From: Chitinophaga polysaccharea
Lineage (GTDB): Bacteria > Bacteroidota > Bacteroidia > Chitinophagales > Chitinophagaceae
Assembly: GCF_902150045.1 (NCBI RefSeq)
Contig: NZ_CABFVU010000002.1
Coordinates: 360,001-424,000 of the forward strand
Length of the DNA stretch: 64,000 bases
Reading direction: 5' to 3'
Every line of letters starts with the position of its first letter. The stretch's first letter is position 1. Shown here in pieces: positions 61,399 to 64,000 of this stretch. Under the pieces are notes generated by a model, which searched no databases, was not told the DNA's origin, and saw only the letters and a program-made list of their open reading frames with translations. The position numbers and the translations under genes were made by a program.

Positions 61399-64000
61399 AT
61401 GAAAAGATACAATGATCTTGGCAAGTTGATTGCAACTTGCATGCTCTTATTTAGTACTGTAGCGGGCGTCCGGGCACAACAACCCGCACCCTATGATGCC
61501 GCCCGGCTGAAAACCAGCTGGGAAGTAGTGGAAAACCATTACCAGGGCCGCGACAATTTCCAGTCGGCCTTCACTTTTATAAACACAGCAGGTAAACCGT
61601 TTCCTTCCAAAGGGTGGCAGCTGTACTTTAATTTTATCAGGATGGTAACGCCAGGCGAACTGCCGGGCCATGTGAAAGTGGAGCACATTAACGGTGACCT
61701 GTACCGCTTTACACCGGCAGAAGGATTTACCGGCATCGCTCCCGGCGATTCACTGAAGCTGGCCATTACCGGCGATGCGTGGGCTGTAAATTTTACAGAC
61801 GCTCCCTCCGGTTTGTATCTTGTGTGGAACGAACAACCTGAAAAAGGTTTCTCTATAAAAGATTATAGCATCCGGCCTTCTACCACTGCAAAACAACTGA
61901 TGCGCTATCCCGGTGATAAAACCGCCGTAGTAACTCCAACGGATATATTCAAACAGAATGCTACTGTAAAGGATATCCCGGTAGCACAGCTCCCGCTGGT
62001 TTTTCCTACGCCTGAATCGTACAAAGCTACCGGCAGCAACCTGGTGCTGGACGCGTTGCCGGAAGTAAAAGCGGATCCACAACTGTCTGCCAGCGCTGCA
62101 ATACTGGATACCGAGTTGCTAACGTTGCTGGGCAAACGAAAAAAAGGAACAACTACCATCAGTCTTGTGTATGATGCTGGTATTACTGCCCCGGAAGGTT
62201 ATCGTTTGAGGGTAACGCCGGAAGGGATTACCATCACCGCCGGTACGGAAGCTGGTGCTTTTTATGCGATCCAGTCGCTGAAAACACTGGTTCCTCCTGC
62301 TGCATTTGCAGGCAACCAGAAATCCATCACCATCCCGGGTGTGGAGGTGACCGATGAACCGCGTTTTGGTTATCGGGCCTTCATGATAGACGTAGCCCGC
62401 AACTTCCATAGCAAACGTGATATGTTCCGCATCATCGACCTGATGGCACTGTATAAATTAAACGTGCTGCATTTTCATTTCAGTGATGATGAAGGCTGGC
62501 GTGTGGAAATTCCTTCCTTGCCGGAACTGACAGCTGTAGGTGCTAAACGTGGCCATAGCAGCGACTGGAAAAATATGCTGCCTCCATCTTATGGCTCCGG
62601 TCCTGATACCACCAATACAGCAGGTAGCGGTTATTTTACACGCAACGATTTTATTGAGATCCTCCGTTATGCAACGGCAAGGCATATACGGGTTTTACCG
62701 GAAATAGAAAGTCCGGGACATGCCCGCGCAGCAGTGAAATCAATGGAATCACGCTACTACAGGCTGAAAGCAGCGGGCCGCGACCAGGAGGCAAAAGAAT
62801 ACCTGCTCACCGATCTGGACGATAAATCAGAATATCATTCTGTGCAATACTGGAACGACAACGTAATGAATGTGGCCCTGCCATCTACCTATCATTTCCT
62901 CGATAAAGTGGTGGAAGAACTGCAGGCAATGTATAAAGAAGCCGGCGCACCGCTGGATGCAGTACATATGGGCGGCGATGAAGTACCGGGTGGCGTGTTC
63001 GAAAAATCGCCCGCCTGTATTGCATTGATGCAGCAGGATAAATCATTGCAGCATGTAAATGACCTCTGGTATTATTACTATCGTAAAGTGAACGACCTGC
63101 TGAAAGCCCGCGGCTTATCCGTAGCCGGCTGGGAGGAAGCAGGGATGCGTAAAACAACTATTGGTAACGAATCGCAGAGTATTCCTAATCCTGATTTTGT
63201 AAATGATCATTTTCAGCTGAATGTATGGAATAACGTGATTGGCGGAGGACAGGAAGATCTATCATATCGTCTTGCCAATGCAGGCTACAAAGTAGTTTTA
63301 TCGGGTGTGAGCAATTTCTACTTTGATATGGCTTACATGAAATCTTTTGATGAGCCGGGATTCTACTGGGGCGGATTTGTAGATGTGGATAAACCGTTTT
63401 ACTTTATTCCGTTTGATTATTACAGGAATTCAAAAGTAGATGGCAGGGGTAACCCGGTTACACCGGAGTTATTTGTTGGAAAGGACCGGTTAACAGGTTT
63501 TGGCGCGTCCAATATACCGGGTATACAGGGATTGCTGTGGAGTGAAACCGTGACCAGTTCCGAACGTATGGAATATATGATGTTACCGAAATTGCTGGGT
63601 CTTGCAGAAAGAGCATGGGCACAGGATCCGGAATGGGCCACAGAAAAAGATACCGCAAAAGCGGATGCATTATATGCACAGGCGTGGAGCGTGTTCAGCA
63701 ACGTGATGGGTAAACGCGAAATGCCCCGCCTTGACTACTACGACGGTGGCTTCAACTGGCGTATCCCGACTGCAGGTGCAAAGGTAGACAATGGCGTGCT
63801 GAGCGCCAATGTGCAGATGCCTGGATTAGTGATCAGGTATACAACTAACGGTGACGAGCCTACGTTAAGAAGCCCTGTCTATACTACGCCTGTTGCCGCA
63901 GGTGGCAAAACGGTGAAACTGAAGGTATTCAGTACGAGGGGCCGCAGTAGCAGAACTACAACAGTAAAGGTTCCTGTGGCCGATACGCAGATGAAGAGTA
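61399..64000 (+). CDS. GH20 beta-N-acetylhexosaminidase (3' end beyond window)
   Basis: At least 867 codons from ATG 61399, cut by the window end. Signal peptide (LIATCMLLFSTVAGVRA), then a CHB_HEX-like sugar-binding domain, a GH20b domain, and the GH20 catalytic barrel: ARNFHSKRDMFRIIDLMALY, LHFHFSDDEGWR, and the catalytic Asp-Glu in HMGGDEVPGG. A C-terminal beta domain follows. It removes terminal GlcNAc/GalNAc from chitin-derived or glycoprotein glycans. TATCTTTC at 61363-61370 may be its -7 element. Confidence 0.93.
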   Translation, partial: MKRYNDLGKLIATCMLLFSTVAGVRAQQPAPYDAARLKTSWEVVENHYQGRDNFQSAFTFINTAGKPFPSKGWQLYFNFIRMVTPGELPGHVKVEHINGDLYRFTPAEGFTGIAPGDSLKLAITGDAWAVNFTDAPSGLYLVWNEQPEKGFSIKDYSIRPSTTAKQLMRYPGDKTAVVTPTDIFKQNATVKDIPVAQLPLVFPTPESYKATGSNLVLDALPEVKADPQLSASAAILDTELLTLLGKRKKGTTTISLVYDAGITAPEGYRLRVTPEGITITAGTEAGAFYAIQSLKTLVPPAAFAGNQKSITIPGVEVTDEPRFGYRAFMIDVARNFHSKRDMFRIIDLMALYKLNVLHFHFSDDEGWRVEIPSLPELTAVGAKRGHSSDWKNMLPPSYGSGPDTTNTAGSGYFTRNDFIEILRYATARHIRVLPEIESPGHARAAVKSMESRYYRLKAAGRDQEAKEYLLTDLDDKSEYHSVQYWNDNVMNVALPSTYHFLDKVVEELQAMYKEAGAPLDAVHMGGDEVPGGVFEKSPACIALMQQDKSLQHVNDLWYYYYRKVNDLLKARGLSVAGWEEAGMRKTTIGNESQSIPNPDFVNDHFQLNVWNNVIGGGQEDLSYRLANAGYKVVLSGVSNFYFDMAYMKSFDEPGFYWGGFVDVDKPFYFIPFDYYRNSKVDGRGNPVTPELFVGKDRLTGFGASNIPGIQGLLWSETVTSSERMEYMMLPKLLGLAERAWAQDPEWATEKDTAKADALYAQAWSVFSNVMGKREMPRLDYYDGGFNWRIPTAGAKVDNGVLSANVQMPGLVIRYTTNGDEPTLRSPVYTTPVAAGGKTVKLKVFSTRGRSSRTTTVKVPVADTQMKS

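Overview
The window looks like chromosome from a member of the Bacteroidota, most likely a Chitinophaga-like Chitinophagaceae. The basis is the promoter type (TAnnTTTG at -7 with TTTG or TTG about 19-20 bp upstream), few visible Shine-Dalgarno sites, a SusC/SusD pair, a LytS/LytTR pair, the C-terminal half of a hybrid two-component regulator, many secreted glycosidases and lipoproteins, and a proton channel/TonB cluster with two ExbD-like genes. Assignments come from reading the proteins; no database search was run.

Layout. 1-600: the 3' end of an rRNA operon (23S end, 5S, terminator). 671-5268: leftward lipoprotein, LacI regulator and a large secreted zinc protease. 6005-9134: a TonB energising operon (exbB, two exbD, tonB). 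9268-17251: mnmE, an AraC regulator with a double VOC protein, a LytS/LytTR pair, and two less known genes. 17257-21088: a damaged polysaccharide or signalling locus, with an eroded TonB-dependent receptor, truncated AraC and hybrid regulators meeting head to head, and an intact GH5 enzyme. 21089-31764: housekeeping and hypothetical genes, including a YhdJ-type orphan adenine methyltransferase, a TPM-domain lipoprotein and an ADP-ribosylglycohydrolase. 31765-33241: a 1.5 kb stretch without a recognisable long gene but full of structure, including seven same-orientation 24-nt hairpins. 33242-38391: aldo-keto reductase, DJ-1/PfpI protein, desaturase, LpxL-type acyltransferase and a lipoprotein amidase. 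38600-44714: a small glycan-use locus (SusC, SusD, GH105 hydrolase under a LacI-type operator). 44786-49513: lipoprotein, atypical SDR, NagX-like membrane protein, GH5-like lipoprotein and a shortened YitT protein. 49514-50544: a strong promoter with an operator but no recognisable gene. 50545-58176: a second TonB, then ppc and the oxidative pentose-phosphate set gnd-zwf-pgl. 58292-64000: amidohydrolase, glutamate-synthase-like protein, and a GH20 hexosaminidase cut by the window end.

Three things stand out. First is the hairpin array at 32492-33137: 8-nt arms around an 8-nt loop (TTTTCCAG in the best copies), with paired changes in the arms, which suggests selection on folding. Second is a dispersed repeat family (core GTCTGACTCAGGATT) at the 3' ends of genes at 45.4, 59.0 and 61.0 kb; it forms a ~190-bp palindrome, supplies the end of one coding region, and is tandemly copied with a 69-bp period. 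Third is the 17.2-20.1 kb scar, where a single deletion appears to have removed the divergent promoter region and both N-termini of two regulators.

How the genes fit together: ExbB/ExbD/TonB supply energy to SusC-type receptors; SusC/SusD would bring oligosaccharides in for GH105, GH5 and GH20 enzymes; and ppc with gnd-zwf-pgl supplies carbon and NADPH metabolism.
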